A stretch of 64,000 bases of DNA, taken from Limnoperna fortunei (Eukaryota; Mollusca; Bivalvia; Mytilida; Modiolidae). The translations under genes and the position numbers were made by a program. The stretch is from assembly GCA_944474755.1 (NCBI GenBank), contig OX104120.1:21050492-21114491 (forward strand), written 5' to 3'. The notes under the pieces are model-generated. The model saw only the letters and a program-made list of their open reading frames with translations, did no database searches and was not told the origin of the DNA. This document shows, in pieces, positions 47,101-56,519 of the stretch (the stretch's first letter is position 1; every line of letters begins with the position of its first letter).

Positions 47101-49699
47101 ATAGCGTAATATTTTTGTTAATTGCCATATTTCACAGACCTCCTGTGCATGGCGGACCTACATGACATCTACAAACCTTCTGTGCATTGCGGACCTACAT
47201 GGCATCTACAAACCTTCTGTGCATGGCGGACCTACATGGCATCTACAAACCTTCTGTACATAGCGGACCTACATGGCATCTGCAAACCTTCTGTACATGG
47301 CGGACCTACAATAACATATACAAACCTTCTGTGCACGGCGGACCTACAATAACACCTACAAACCTTCTGTGCACGGCGGACCTACAATAACATCTACAAA
47401 CCTTCTGTGCATGGCGGATCTACAATAACATCTACAAACCTTCTGTGCACGGCGTACCTACAATAACATCTACAAACCTTCTGTGCATGGCGGACCTACA
47501 TGACATCTACAAACCTTCTGTGCATTGCGGACCTACATGGCATCTACAAACCTTCTGTGCATGGCGGACCTACATGGCATCTACAAACCTTCTGTACATA
47601 GCGGACCTACATGGCATCTGCAAACCTTCTGTACATGGCGGACCTACAATAACATCTACAAACCTTCTGTGCACGGCGGACCTACAATAACACCTACAAA
47701 CCTTCTGTGCACGGCGGACCTACAATAACATCTACAAACCTTCTGTGCATGGCGGATCTACAATAACATCTACAAACCTTCTGTGCACGGCGTACCTACA
47801 ATAACATCTACAAACCTTCTGTGCATGGCGGACCTACATTACATCTACAAACCTTCTGTGCATTGCGGACCTACATGGCATCTACAAACCTTCTGTGCAC
47901 GGCGGACCTACAATAACATCTACAAACCTTCTGTGCATGGCGGACCTACAATAACATCTACAAACCTTCTGTGCACGGCGGACCTACAATAACATCTACA
48001 AACATTCTGTGCACGGCGGACCTACAATAACATCTACAAACCTTCTGTGCATGGCGGACCTACAATAACATCTACAAACCTTCTGTGCATGGCGGACCTA
48101 CAATAACATCTACAAACCTTCTGTGCACGGCGGACCTACAATAACATCTACAAACCTTCTGTGCATGGCGGACCTACAATAACATCTACAAACCTTCTGT
48201 GCATGGCGGACCTACAATAACATCTACAAACCTTCTGTGCATGGCGGACCTACAATAACATCTACAAACCTTCTGTGCATGGCGGACCTACAATAACATC
48301 TACAAACCTTCTGTGCATGGCGAACCTACAATAACATCTACAAACCTTCTGTACATAGCGGACCTACATGACATCTACAAACCTTCTGTGCATGGCGGAC
48401 CTACAATGACATCTACGTGGTGCACAAACAGTAAATCTGTCAGTTTGCCAAGACTCTGTTTGCTACTACATCCGTCATCTAAGTATGTGACACTGAAATG
48501 GAAAAACAGTATCAAATTTTTGAGATGAGTAATTTTAAGCAATGTTCAGTAATGAACCCTTAACATAACATAATTTTAAATTGAAACAATATTGCATGTA
48601 AATTTGTATATGACAAGTTTAAAATTAATCTTTGTATAAAAAAAATAAAATTAACTAACAAATATTAATATTTTTATTCGCAACATAGAGAACATTACTG
48701 GAACAACAAACGTGATTTGAAGATTTGTTTAAAATCTGCAATACGATGCAACTCGGACAAACTGGGATATATTACGGATGTTTGGGGCTTCCGATACTGA
48801 ATTTATTCGTGTTGTCTTTATAGATTAAAAAGCAAAATTTAGAGAAATACGGGTCAGTCTTTTTTCTACATTTTTCTTAAATACAAATTAATAATTTTTT
48901 TTAAATATATAGTAATATTTTTTTATTACCACTATATACTACACTTAGGCATAAAAATAAAAAATAAATGAAATATTTTTCATTACTTTAAGAAATCTCT
49001 GTCTGTACTTGTTAATACTTCATTTCATTGCACCAAATGTTCTTAATTGAAGAACGGAAGAACTGGTTTAGGAAATCATCACCACCTTTTCCTACACAGG
49101 TATTGTTTTACACTTTCTTATCATTTCTTCAATGTGGAAGTCAACCGACGACTCAGCAATAGTAGACTTGGTCCGATTTAGATCATTTGAGGTCGGATTC
49201 GTGTATGAAGAACGGAATCCAACATTTCATCAAGTTCGTTTGAGGGGCTGTTTTGGTTAGGGGATGTTTTTAATTCGACTGCAATCCTGACCTGTATGCG
49301 CTTGATAGGACAGTAACAGGACAACATATGTACCATGATCGAATATTGCACCCATAAATTGTACCATCTTCTGAAGCTTATTCTTTAAAGTTGAGCACTA
49401 TTTGATCCTAACATGTATACTAGATAAACAAACTTTTAATAAGACAATAAGTATACAGGTGGTCTTATGTACAAATTGTCAACTTACTTTATCGAATTGT
49501 ATGGTAAAATCCCTTCCTGATATATTTTCTGTATAGCTAAAGCGAGTGCTGGGAGTGATGTAGACGCATTGACTTCTAAACTGGAACCTGTTTTCAAGTA
49601 ATACGGAGCCATCCATATCATTTGTATATGTTCTGTACACCCCACAAAATAATGAACACACAGTATAAACAAAAACGTATAACAGTGTGCACTACACAT
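19835..49699 (-). CDS. Receptor (membrane) guanylate cyclase, natriuretic-peptide-receptor-like, 24 exons, complete
   Basis: Predicted to convert GTP to cGMP at the plasma membrane when an extracellular peptide binds. Exons (high to low): 49488-49699, 48383-48492, 46423-46557, 44324-44548, 43580-43791, 41903-42010, 40287-40419, 39801-39937, 38249-38360, 34482-34557, 33961-34057, 30567-30797, 29392-29496, 27810-27881, 27181-27343, 26345-26506, 25218-25413, 24736-24876, 24050-24173, 23055-23123, 22614-22776, 21242-21352, 20735-20826, 19835-20131. All have GT/AG borders and matching phases, giving 3483 nt = 1160 aa, close to the family norm of about 1050-1100. Order: signal peptide (1-25), ligand-binding domain (about 26-460), one TM helix (466-486), kinase-homology domain (about 520-830), coiled-coil hinge, cyclase domain (877-1070), acidic tail. 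No stop or frameshift was found. A truncated second copy lies downstream at 2.4-9.4 kb. The exact peptide ligand cannot be inferred. Confidence 0.95.
20735..24173 (-). CDS. Cyclase exons 19-23: catalytic domain
   Basis: Exons 24050-24173, 23055-23123, 22614-22776, 21242-21352 and 20735-20826 encode residues 877-1062. The metal-binding aspartates are Asp902 (YFSDIVGFT) and Asp946 ([16 protein letters not shown]). The guanine-specifying pair is present: Glu891 (AESFECVT) and Cys1014 ([11 protein letters not shown]). Asn1021 and Arg1025 ([10 protein letters not shown]) are in place. The domain therefore looks catalytically competent and GTP-specific. [15 protein letters not shown] and the closing RGELQVK complete it. 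Confidence 0.93.
21805..21925 (-). mobile_element. SINE, truncated
   Basis: Only the tail half is present (gtttgaatggtgttttaacg to ggagtacccggagag). It lies in the cyclase exon 21-22 intron. Confidence 0.8.
23446..23911. mobile_element. MITE-like element with long terminal inverted repeats
   Basis: Ends CATCCTCACAAGTCAGGG... and its inverse at the right; the inverted repeats extend about 75-80 bp (through CCCGGG), and the left arm has a 10-bp internal duplication. A 9-bp target duplication, ggtaagaga, flanks it (23437-23445, 23912-23920). There is no coding capacity. TSD length and long TIRs suggest a Mutator-like or similar non-autonomous element. It lies in the cyclase exon 19-20 intron. 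Confidence 0.88.
24736..24876 (-). CDS. Cyclase exon 18: dimerisation hinge (coiled coil)
   Basis: 141 nt encode residues 830-875: [20 protein letters not shown], then [21 protein letters not shown]. The heptad-like Leu/Met spacing and the ERTxxL...LLYQMLP signature mark the signalling helix joining the kinase-homology and cyclase domains. The frame is intact here. The homologous exon of the second copy (7570-7711) is one base longer. Confidence 0.92.
25218..34057 (-). CDS. Cyclase exons 11-17: juxtamembrane segment and kinase-homology domain
   Basis: Exons 33961-34057, 30567-30797, 29392-29496, 27810-27881, 27181-27343, 26345-26506 and 25218-25413 encode residues 488-828. The domain is a pseudokinase. 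The catalytic-loop Asp is missing (HGNLKSTN at 668-675 instead of HRD), while DFG (688-690) and the ATP-site lysine region ([13 protein letters not shown]) remain. [22 protein letters not shown] and [12 protein letters not shown] are diagnostic of the receptor cyclase kinase-homology domain. Exon 12 carries a polar stretch (about 520-565, [12 protein letters not shown] onward) ahead of the lysine strand. By family knowledge this domain represses the cyclase until ligand and ATP act. Confidence 0.9.
26880..27035. repeat. Partial copy of the 632-bp unit in the cyclase exon 15-16 intron
   Basis: It matches the first 130 or so bases of the unit at 9763 and its left flank, with more differences than the two tandem units show between themselves. 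Homology between the two cyclase copies ends here. Confidence 0.75.
28616..28835 (-). mobile_element. SINE, head partly lost
   Basis: Starts with (TTTG)n, then tggtgtttaacgccactt and atcatggcgtccagttttta. The body runs to the region equivalent to the B box (gagtatcgaacacgcaatct). Confidence 0.8.
28910..29085 (+). repeat. Four tandem 44-bp units
   Basis: The unit begins tgtcttccgtcggaataca and includes catctcaggtaaacaaa. Copies are almost identical (one has catcttagg). In the intron after cyclase exon 13. Confidence 0.92.
32550..32806 (+). mobile_element. tRNA-derived SINE, full length
   Basis: The head has RNA polymerase III boxes: A-like gggccgagtggttaagg (32571-32587) and B-like ggttcgagtctc (32623-32634). 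A conserved body follows (ctggacgccatgatatagct) and an AAC-rich tail (accaaacaaccaacc). The best-preserved example here of the family listed below. Confidence 0.88.
33612..33735. repeat. Imperfect palindrome with about 50-bp arms
   Basis: The arms 33612-33663 and 33683-33735 are reverse complements with few mismatches (tctttcacttgct against agcaagtgaaaga), separated by about 20 bp. Intronic, between cyclase exons 11 and 12. It could be a tiny MITE or a hairpin RNA precursor. Confidence 0.75.
34125..34340 (-). mobile_element. tRNA-derived SINE
   Basis: Opposite orientation to 32550. The head (ccactcggccaccgaggc at 34319 onward) and B-box complement (agaatcgaacc) are preserved. The body contains an expanded G run at 34156-34168. 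Confidence 0.85.
34482..34557 (-). CDS. Cyclase exon 10: transmembrane helix
   Basis: A 76-nt exon encodes residues 463-486. [19 protein letters not shown] and the following LLYR form one uncharged span ending in basic residues, as expected for a single-pass receptor with a cytoplasmic C-terminus. Confidence 0.9.
34840..35255 (-). pseudogene. 3' end of a non-LTR retrotransposon ORF2
   Basis: Minus strand: [20 protein letters not shown], then [37 protein letters not shown] and [10 protein letters not shown], the C-terminal pattern of molluscan LINE-type elements, with two in-frame stops. It is in the cyclase exon 9-10 intron. Confidence 0.7.
35270..35440 (+). repeat. Dispersed repeat, copy 1
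   Basis: acagattttctgtccgttcg, tacctttgcgctgaagc and ggtaaacagttacaaatga parallel the copy at 44780-44960. Confidence 0.5.
36080..36325. repeat. Interspersed repeat with (GGACAGAC)n core
   Basis: aaatttcatcaagcggttta, then ggacagacggacagacaaac repeats and gattcctttatacccccaaa, a dispersed element type common in bivalve DNA. No coding capacity. Confidence 0.55.
37945..38090 (-). mobile_element. SINE fragment
   Basis: tggtgtttaacgccactttc, catttcatggcgtttaggtt and a shortened body; the head is missing. Confidence 0.65.
38249..44548 (-). CDS. Cyclase exons 4-9: rest of the extracellular domain
   Basis: Exons 44324-44548, 43580-43791, 41903-42010, 40287-40419, 39801-39937 and 38249-38360 encode residues 154-461. 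Landmarks are [13 protein letters not shown] (160-172), SQVARNISE (potential N-glycosylation), [29 protein letters not shown], and the juxtamembrane DIIWGNGL followed by PPDTPPCGF, which matches the membrane-proximal signature of receptor guanylate cyclases. Several N-x-S/T sequons support an extracellular location. The exon 6-7 intron holds a Tc1/mariner fossil and the exon 9-10 intron holds LINE and SINE fragments. Confidence 0.9.
40675..41340 (-). pseudogene. Tc1/mariner-type transposase fossil
   Basis: Read on the minus strand across several frames: [47 protein letters not shown] (the DDE-domain signature WPa-SPDLNPIE) and [14 protein letters not shown]. Many stops and frameshifts. It lies in the cyclase exon 6-7 intron. 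Confidence 0.85.
42457..42546 (+). repeat. Three tandem 30-bp units
   Basis: Unit gtagacaaccctataaaac plus atacaggaagg; the copies are identical. In the cyclase exon 5-6 intron. Confidence 0.92.
42552..42690 (-). mobile_element. SINE fragment
   Basis: tataacgtggcgtccaattt and ggagaaggaagccagagtac identify it. The head is missing. Directly preceded by a 30-bp triplicated sequence. Confidence 0.65.
44025..44255 (+). mobile_element. SINE, old and degenerate
   Basis: Recognisable order of head (gcgtggttaaagtagtt), gtcaacactgatgttgcaat, and end (aaaatggcgttaaaccacat), with many changes. Confidence 0.6.
44780..44960 (+). repeat. Dispersed repeat, copy 2
   Basis: catagattttcggtctgttt, tacctttgcgtttaacc and ggtacacggttacaacagga match the copy at 35270 in the same order. 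Confidence 0.5.
46073..46409 (-). repeat. 24-bp minisatellite, about 14 copies, next to cyclase exon 3's donor
   Basis: The plus-strand unit is gtcatgaaataccccagg followed by tacaga or tacaaa. One unit (about 46251) lacks a base. Because 24 is divisible by three, it is open on both strands, as (VMKYPRYR)n and (MTLYLGYF)n. These are repeat artefacts, not genes. It starts about 14 nt inside the intron. Confidence 0.95.
46423..46557 (-). CDS. Cyclase exon 3: ligand-binding domain
   Basis: Encodes residues 109-152 ([18 protein letters not shown], then the TLVRTVYP motif typical of ANF-receptor domains). Acceptor ttcag at its start and donor TTAG|GTAACT. A 24-bp tandem array begins about 14 nt after the donor. 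Confidence 0.9.
47138..48415 (-). repeat. 37/38-bp minisatellite made of cyclase exon 2's 3' end plus splice donor, about 33 copies
   Basis: On the minus strand each unit reads GTAGGTCCGCCATGCACAG then AAGGTTTGTAGATGT and variants. This is the coding sequence for VGPPCTE of exon 2, its donor (AAG|GTTTGT) and the first intron bases. I counted 33 donor copies; the one at 48383 is the real exon border and the others fill the intron. Units of 37 and 38 bp alternate (acatggcatc versus acaataacatc type). In-frame TAG follows each donor. Confidence 0.95.
48383..48492 (-). CDS. Cyclase exon 2: first disulfide region of the ligand-binding domain
   Basis: Residues 72-107 carry LDDGC (Cys79) and [10 protein letters not shown] (Cys105), the pair that forms the first disulfide loop in natriuretic peptide receptors. 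The exon leaves one base (G), which joins CT of exon 3 to give Ala108, followed by MMPIAELA as in the family. The donor is AAG|GTTTGT. The last 30 or so bases, including this donor, are the seed of the 37/38-bp array that fills the following intron. Confidence 0.9.
49488..49699 (-). CDS. Cyclase exon 1: start codon, signal peptide, start of ligand-binding domain
   Basis: The ATG at 49697-49699 opens [18 protein letters not shown], a short polar start followed by a hydrophobic core, which is a good signal peptide. The N-terminus of the ANF-receptor-type domain follows (MAPYYL at 30-35, then [16 protein letters not shown] at 48-63, matching the family pattern of Pro-Ala, Leu-Ala-Ile and a Gly before LP). 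The donor is GTAAGT; two bases are left for the codon shared with exon 2. The reading frame stays open upstream to another ATG at 49837, but only the inner ATG puts the hydrophobic stretch at the N-terminus, so it is preferred. Confidence 0.85.
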
Positions 49700-50439
49700 A
49701 ATAACAATTCTCAAGATCACATTCAAAATATACGATGTCTTGAAGTAAGAAAAAAAAATAATATGTTTGGAATGAGAGTATTTTACAGTATAAAATTTAA
49801 GACATCCTTTTCCGCCTTGTAACACTCGAAAAAACATAATAACTCAATGTGTAAATTATTGTTGATCGGGAATTACAAGACATGTTTTATCCTGCTTAAA
49901 AAACGCAAGTAACTTCAGAAATATTCATAAAATGATGGTACAAGCGTTCATCGTATAAACCAATACACGTTACTTGTGTTAGTGAACGTTAACCATGACA
50001 GATCACTGTTTAACCACTCACGCAAAGGTCTTTCTTGTTTAAATAAATGGATTTGAGAGTAAACAAGAAAACGAGTAACAAACAAACCAAAACACATTCC
50101 AACAAATTGTTAGAGTCAACATGTTATTTAAACAGTATTATGAAAGCCCTTAATACTTTCCTGTGATTTTGTTCTGTCTAAGTCAATAATTAGGCTAAAC
50201 TAGGTCAATTCGAAATTGAATTAGATTAAATTGTCGTCAATATATTTGACTGGAAATATTTCAGTTTCTCTGTATAATTGTGTTTTAGTTAAATCCTTTA
50301 CACGTTGTTAAGAATATGAACTAAGAAAACTGTTAGCCAGGGGCACTGAAACAGCAACAAATATGTTTTATATATGTATGCGGTTTTCTTAATAACGAGT
50401 TTTCTCTGTGGTTGGCATTATGTCACAAAATTTTACAGT
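49700..50439. promoter_or_regulatory. Region upstream of the cyclase start
   Basis: AT-rich DNA that should hold the cyclase promoter and 5'UTR. No clear TATA box or other element could be assigned. Confidence 0.3.
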
Positions 50440-51660
50440 GTTGTGTCTCGTGGTATAAAATCTAGGAGTTGTTCAGAGAACAATACGCATTTAAGTATAT
50501 CGTGATATTCATCGACAATTTTCGGACAGTTACATAAATTACAGTGTATGGCATGTCTATTAATATTTCTGCATGTTCCTGTCAATAGGTAAAAGTGATT
50601 AGTCGTACGGAATTTGCGTACTCTTACTGCATATGAATTTTAAATATAAAGATAATCTTAAAAACCAAATGTTGTCTTGAAGATTTTTATAATTTGTTGC
50701 TTTTTTGGAGAATCAATCATTTTCATGTGCCAAATTTCAAACTTGTCAAGCAGTGTACTTTTTTTATAATAATTATCAGTTGTCATACAGAACTTATTTG
50801 TATTGGGGTTGAGGGTGTCTCTGGGGGCAGGGTACACTTAATTGACTCCAATCTTAACTGACAAGGATTGTCAATTTTCCTATAGAAGTTCGACCTTTGG
50901 CGGTGTTCTCTGGGTACTCCGGCTTCCTCTCCCAATAAAAACTGGACGCCATGATATAGCTAAAAAAAATTGCTGAAAATTGCGTTAAACACCAATCATA
51001 CAATTGTTATACGCCGATTATTTCTGGGATCATTTACATTCTTTTGTTTTTGTAAATTGGTTTAATAATCCCAGTTAACCAGGAGCTTGGGAAGAGTCCA
51101 GTATCAAAATTAATGTTAAAACGTTTTTCCTACAATGTTAAAAAATTTTTGACGTAGATTTGATGTAATCGTTAACAATGTTATCGTCTTCAGAAGCTTT
51201 ATAATTTTCCAAATTTTAAATTCATATCATAATCTCTTATTGCGTAGTACGCCCATTTAAGTGCTCATTTACGTTTTCTGCCGTAAGATTCAAAATAGAT
51301 CTCGCAGCTTTATTCCAGTTTAAAAGGTCTTTAGATCTTTGAAAAATTTGTATAATGTATTCAAATATATATTTAGTTGTTGGTTTTTGTGACCATTTAA
51401 AACTTTCCAAAAATATTTAGGATTGTATTTAGAAGCATCTTGCAGGTCATCTGCGAGTTTGTTAAAATATTTTTTGTATTTTTCATCCATGACATTTTTA
51501 TAGGTCTTTTCTTCATTTACCATGCACCACCGATTGTGCTAGGTGTTTCTAGATTTAAACTTTATCAGCTGACATTTTCCAAAATTTTGCCTTGCAGATT
51601 TACATTTATTATCAAACAATGGGTTGTAATTTTTACACAAAGTATTTTTTAACCGTGGTT
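50440..51660 (-). pseudogene. Non-LTR retrotransposon ORF2 fossil, internally deleted
   Basis: From high to low coordinates: an endonuclease-RT linker (KYKKYFNKLADDLQDASKYN, PKYFWKVLN), RT start fragments (DTGLFPSSWLTGIIKPIYKN, in shifted frames), then the C-terminal zinc-knuckle-like region CNLCNCPKIVDEYHDILKC. The RT core is missing, and a SINE (50815-50995) sits inside. Several stops. Confidence 0.75.
50815..50995 (+). mobile_element. SINE, head degenerate
   Basis: gactccaatcttaactgaca, tactccggcttcctctccca, ctggacgccatgatatagct and a tail in gcgttaaacaccaatca. Inserted in the LINE fossil. Confidence 0.78.
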
Positions 51661-51670
51661 ATATATAACC

Positions 51671-51703
51671 CCCCCCCCCCCTCCCCCCCCCCCCAAAAAA
51701 AAA
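51671..51703 (+). repeat. Poly-C/poly-A low-complexity tract
   Basis: Runs of C broken by one CT and followed by about ten A. Similar homopolymer tracts occur at 33225-33237 and 61897-61905. Confidence 0.8.
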
Positions 51704-51974
51704 ATTGCCGAGTCAAGAAAGATTCTTAGTTCTTCTGTGAGAGAGTTGACTGTTTATATTAATTAATTGTGTTGGAAACACACTCAGTCAATTGAGCGTA
51801 TATTGCCTTATCATTTACCGATCCTTCATCTTTACTTCGGATGGAGAAGATGCATTCATTCCCTAAGTAATACTCGATACCTACCCGAAATGTCAAGGTC
51901 AAAGGCGTATTTACAGCAGAAAAGTGCTTGCTCATTTGTAGAACTTCAAAATCTTCTATGTCTTCAATCAAATT

Positions 51975-52085
51975 AGAGAAGGCATTCGACCTTCGGTTGG
52001 AAATTTTGAATTAATACTGGAGTCTAGCACACCTCCGCAGTGAGACTTGAACCCGCAACTTCAGTTGACGGGCACGTGATAAATA
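51975..52085 (-). mobile_element. SINE head fragment
   Basis: cgcagtgagacttgaacccg, then gttgacgggcacgtgataaa: the B-box side of the family without its tail. Confidence 0.55.
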
Positions 52086-52924
52086 AAAGTTATTTCATAT
52101 CAGTTAAATTATGTTTGTTTCAGTTGGATAAAACAAGGTCAGCTGGTATTAATTAATCTGCAATAATTTGACATTAGGGCATTATCACGCCGTGATCACG
52201 CCGTTGTATTGCCCTCTCCAGTAACTCAACTTACAACTGTTTATTTTTAATTTATGAAAAAATATATGTACGTGTACAACCTAAATGTGGAAAAAATGTC
52301 GTAACGTTTATAAAACTGTTTATAGCCTAAAAATGCCAAACAATGATATATCGTAATGCCAACATTCAAATCATACAGCAAGCAGCTACAAATAAGTAAT
52401 AAAAGTCATAAACACGTGGTTTATTAAGGTATCCGACCCATAATTGAAATAACCGTTGAATTTTATTTTTCGACCAAGAAATGTGGCTTTATTAAAATAA
52501 ATATATTGCTAATTACTGATGCAAATTATATATTTTGTGCTACTTTGAGTCAATGTTAACATTTTTGAGCAAAAAAAGTTAGTTACTCAAATAGTATTTC
52601 CGATGATTGCCGAAGATTACCGAGGTCTGCTCTATTGAAATACAATGGACATCCGGGACACCAAATATGATTACGTGGTCAATTGTGGTGTCCGGATACC
52701 TTAATTCTTCAATAAAATAATATATAATAGTTGCTTTTATAGCTGATATTGTCATGATACTTGACAGCACTCTGGACAGTAGTATTTCCTTTAACGTTGA
52801 TAATGCATTCGCTTTTGGCTCGGTCATAATCAATGTTTCAGGCAATACTACTCTCCCTTGTGCATTCACGACAATGCCCCTTAGATAAGCAACTATTGTA
52901 TTAATAACTAAATACCTTAACGGG

Positions 52925-53605
52925 TGCATTCCAGCTTGCCGATTTCCAATTTGCCGATTCCCAGATTCCCGCATCCAATTTGCCGATTCCCAGTTTGCCG
53001 ATTCTCTATCATTCAAGCAATTAAGAACAATCAACAAGGTGAAAACATGCAAGAATTTTATCGAAAATTGTGTAAATTAATTACATAAATTAAATAATTC
53101 AATTATTTTAATTGACATAAAAAGTGACATAAAACGAATTTAATTTGTTATTATTAAATTATCAGCTTGGAACGTTATTTGTTTCAAATCAATACAATAA
53201 GATAATAATTGTCGATTAAGAAAAATCAAGTGATGAAGCAATTTAATGATGGATGCTTAGGAAAAATTAAGCAAATTAATCACTAATACTTTTGGTGTTC
53301 TTTCACAATTATAATTTATGAGCTTGGGCTGTTATTTGTTTTGAATTAATATGAAAAGACATTAATTATTGATTGAGAAAAATTAATTTGTATAATAACG
53401 AATTTTTTTTAAATTGCATTTAAGTTGCTGAACTTTACCTACCAATTTCGCATCTTTCTCATCAATATTACGGAGAATAAATACATAAACCTGCAATCGT
53501 TCATGTAAACACATTGTAGATTGTTCTTAAATGATCAAATATCAGGGAATCGGCAAATTGGACGCGGCAATCTGGGAATCGGCAAATTAGGATTCTGAAA
53601 ACGGG
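52925..53605. mobile_element. Fold-back/MITE-like element with repeated TIR motifs
   Basis: The left end (52936-53030) and right end (53515-53600) are inverted copies containing several aatcggcaaattgg motifs, with an AT-rich centre. Possible target duplication aacgggt is seen at about 52919-52925 and 53599-53606. No transposase is visible. Confidence 0.7.
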
Positions 53606-53609
53606 TACT

Positions 53610-56519
53610 AAACCACCTTAACCACTGGGTCACATAAGGTGACAAGTATCTCTGCTCTATATTTAAAATGGGTACAGCTTTGTTTCATTATTTATACATT
53701 CAACCAATTACCTGTTCAAATCAATTATAATACAAACTTTGATAGTTATACAGAAATATATTACTTTTCTAAGCTGGAAAAATTATTTACACTCTTCATG
53801 TGTTTACATTTTGTGTTTATGCTCAGAATTTTTCGTTCATGAACTTGTATCTATTATAAACCCGACGTTACTAAACATAGAGACGAAACATTGAAAGTAT
53901 CATGAACTGAATAGCCTTACATGATAAGACACACGGTATATAAGTGAACTGGCTGATTTATATCTCATGTAGTAATGTGCTGACCATCTTATCTATTTAA
54001 ACGTCCACTATCTACTCCAGAATTTGCATTTATCAGGTAGGCCTAATAATTAACAACCATAAACCTAGCCTGGAAATTACAAAACATTTGGAAATAAATG
54101 AGTTTGCTAATCTACCACAGCTTTTTGATTTGATTATTTGCAAACACTGAATAATGTTCGAATGGCTCCACTATTGATCAACACTGAGGTTGCGGGTTCT
54201 AAGTTTGAATTTTTGCCGGAAAATATCATGTGTAATTGTACGACTAGGAACCGTAGAAAAGCGATCGGTGGGGACCTCATGTTTTCTTTTTTATAGCTCG
54301 TTAAAATAAACTTTATACGTAGCTTAAGCTAAGCTGGTTCTTGTTTTAAAATGAAAATGTCTTCCTCCGAATTGAATGATTATTAACATACAGAAAGAAT
54401 GATACCTTCAAGGCTTATATTTTTCTTTATACAGATTTTGTAAGATTAATTTATTCTCAGTTATACAATCATTTTTGTACAATTCAATCATATTACACGA
54501 TAACATTGTAAATCAAATTTTTACAGTACAGAAAACGAAAGGTATCACATTCGTTTCATCACAGCAAAGGAGTAAAGTGGTTTCGATTTTTTTGTTTTGT
54601 TCCTCGAAAGTGCAATATGGTATCTGAACAAAGGAAGATATTTTCTGTTGAAAACTAACAATATTACAATGTTACTAAACTAAAGGTAGCATGTAAATAT
54701 GTGAAATTTACTGAAATTAATGTTAACAGCTTTTACTGATTGAAATTCTGTTTATTGGATCAACGGCGTATTTCACAGTGCTTGGACAGTTTTTATTGTT
54801 TACAACAAGCTTTAATATGTTGTTTGAAACTTGCTGTTAAATCAGGATTGTCCGGCTCACATCTCCTGAATCTCTCCTCCCTTGTACCTTTTTCCTACAG
54901 CAATAACAGGACTGCATGACTTTGCTTAAAAATTGCTCAGAAATTTGCATAAAATATGCTAAACAAATATACATCAAAGAATTAGGGGGCAGTGGTGTGT
55001 TTGTTGCAAACATTTTAGAAACCAGGAGGCATTATTTGGCCTGTCCAATCGCTTCTAATTTCGTAAACAGTTGATATTCAATGTTCACAAAGTAAATAAA
55101 TATAGTAAATAAAAGTTAATAAAAACATACATACATTTTTATGTATCATCTTGTGCATTCAAATTCAATATTAAAGCCATTATTTTCCTTTTACTCTCCT
55201 TAATATTTAGCATCTTTGCAACAATAGGAATGAAAAATTCATATTTGATGAGCTTATCAGTATAAAACAGGAAAAGATATGGGTTGCACACATATCCAGA
55301 GATTGTTCGATTTATATGTTATAGGTGTATTCTATTTGGTTTAAAAGTTTTTTCAATTTGTTTTATTTAAAATTTCATCATATCCTGTAATACCAATAAA
55401 AATACATTGACCTTTTCGAAATCCCGTAGTCACGTGGTTCTGTGGGGAAAAAGGGCAAGTTATCGCGTCCTTTCGTCGAGCATCATAACAGAAAAAATAC
55501 CGACAAGTTACAATTTTTGTTTATTTAATTTTACAGTAATTAAAATTGTTTCAAAAGATTTGGAATTAAATATATTTCAAACGTCAAACTAACATTCATG
55601 TGCATAAACATTGCTAAGAACTTAATAATATTTCAGAATCTGTAATAAACCAGAAAAAATAGAAGAAGAGTCTTATATTTGCAAACCAACTTATGACATA
55701 ATTAACTTCTATAATTATCTTCAACTACACAAACTTTTGATTAGTTTTATTCGAATGTAAATGAATTATTTTTTATTGTATTATTATATACATTTTCAAA
55801 ATTTCATATAGCTTTTTTAATTTGTGTTAGTTTCAAGGACTTCTTACAAGATCCTATTAATTTTTTGTTGTATTGTTATAATCATTTTTCCAAATTTTAT
55901 TTAGCTTTTTTATTTGTGTTAGTTTAAAATAAATTTTTATTAGTTATTTTTTTTATATAAAAAAAATAAGGTAACAAAATCTAAAAATGACTTTTTACTA
56001 TCAAATTATCTAACTAATTAATAAAAGAAACACAAATATATAAAATTTATTATGTGGAGATAAGAATGAATTAAAAAAATATGAAACATACCCTATAAAT
56101 CATGAAATAATCCAAGAAATAAAATTGAAGTGATCAATTCTTTCTGATCCTATCTATCGAGGATACGAGAGGTCAAGAGCGCACTAATATACAATTTTGT
56201 ACATCTTTACTACTCCTTATTAGATCAGGACAAAAAATGTATTTTAAAGCTTGAAGGATAAAACAAATACGAAAATGAAATATTTTCTTTAATATTTAAT
56301 TAGCCATTATATCATTTACAATGAGCTATATTGTAGAGTGTGGTTTTTTACCCGAAAAGCGATAAATGGTTAATCGTAGTTGAAAACATTAAGAGGTCGA
56401 ACATATGGTAACACATTTGTGTGGATAATTAAGATACAGTTTAGGCTTTAGCGAATGACATCAATAACTATATGTGACTTCATACCAGCCGAGTTCTTTA
56501 ATGTAAACTTTGCTTCATA
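53610..56519. other. Intergenic, no gene recognised
   Basis: Holds only short SINE remnants (tactaaaccaccttaacca at 53607; ccactattgatcaacactga at 54169). Otherwise AT-rich without motifs. Confidence 0.5.

Noticed and set aside
47122..48528. Several plus-strand open frames with repeated [18 protein letters not shown] peptides
   Set aside because: Antisense translations of the exon 2-derived minisatellite.
52579..53052. 157-codon minus-strand open frame
   Set aside because: Its first third is the inverted end of the fold-back element (repeated SANW-type peptide), and the rest shows no motif.
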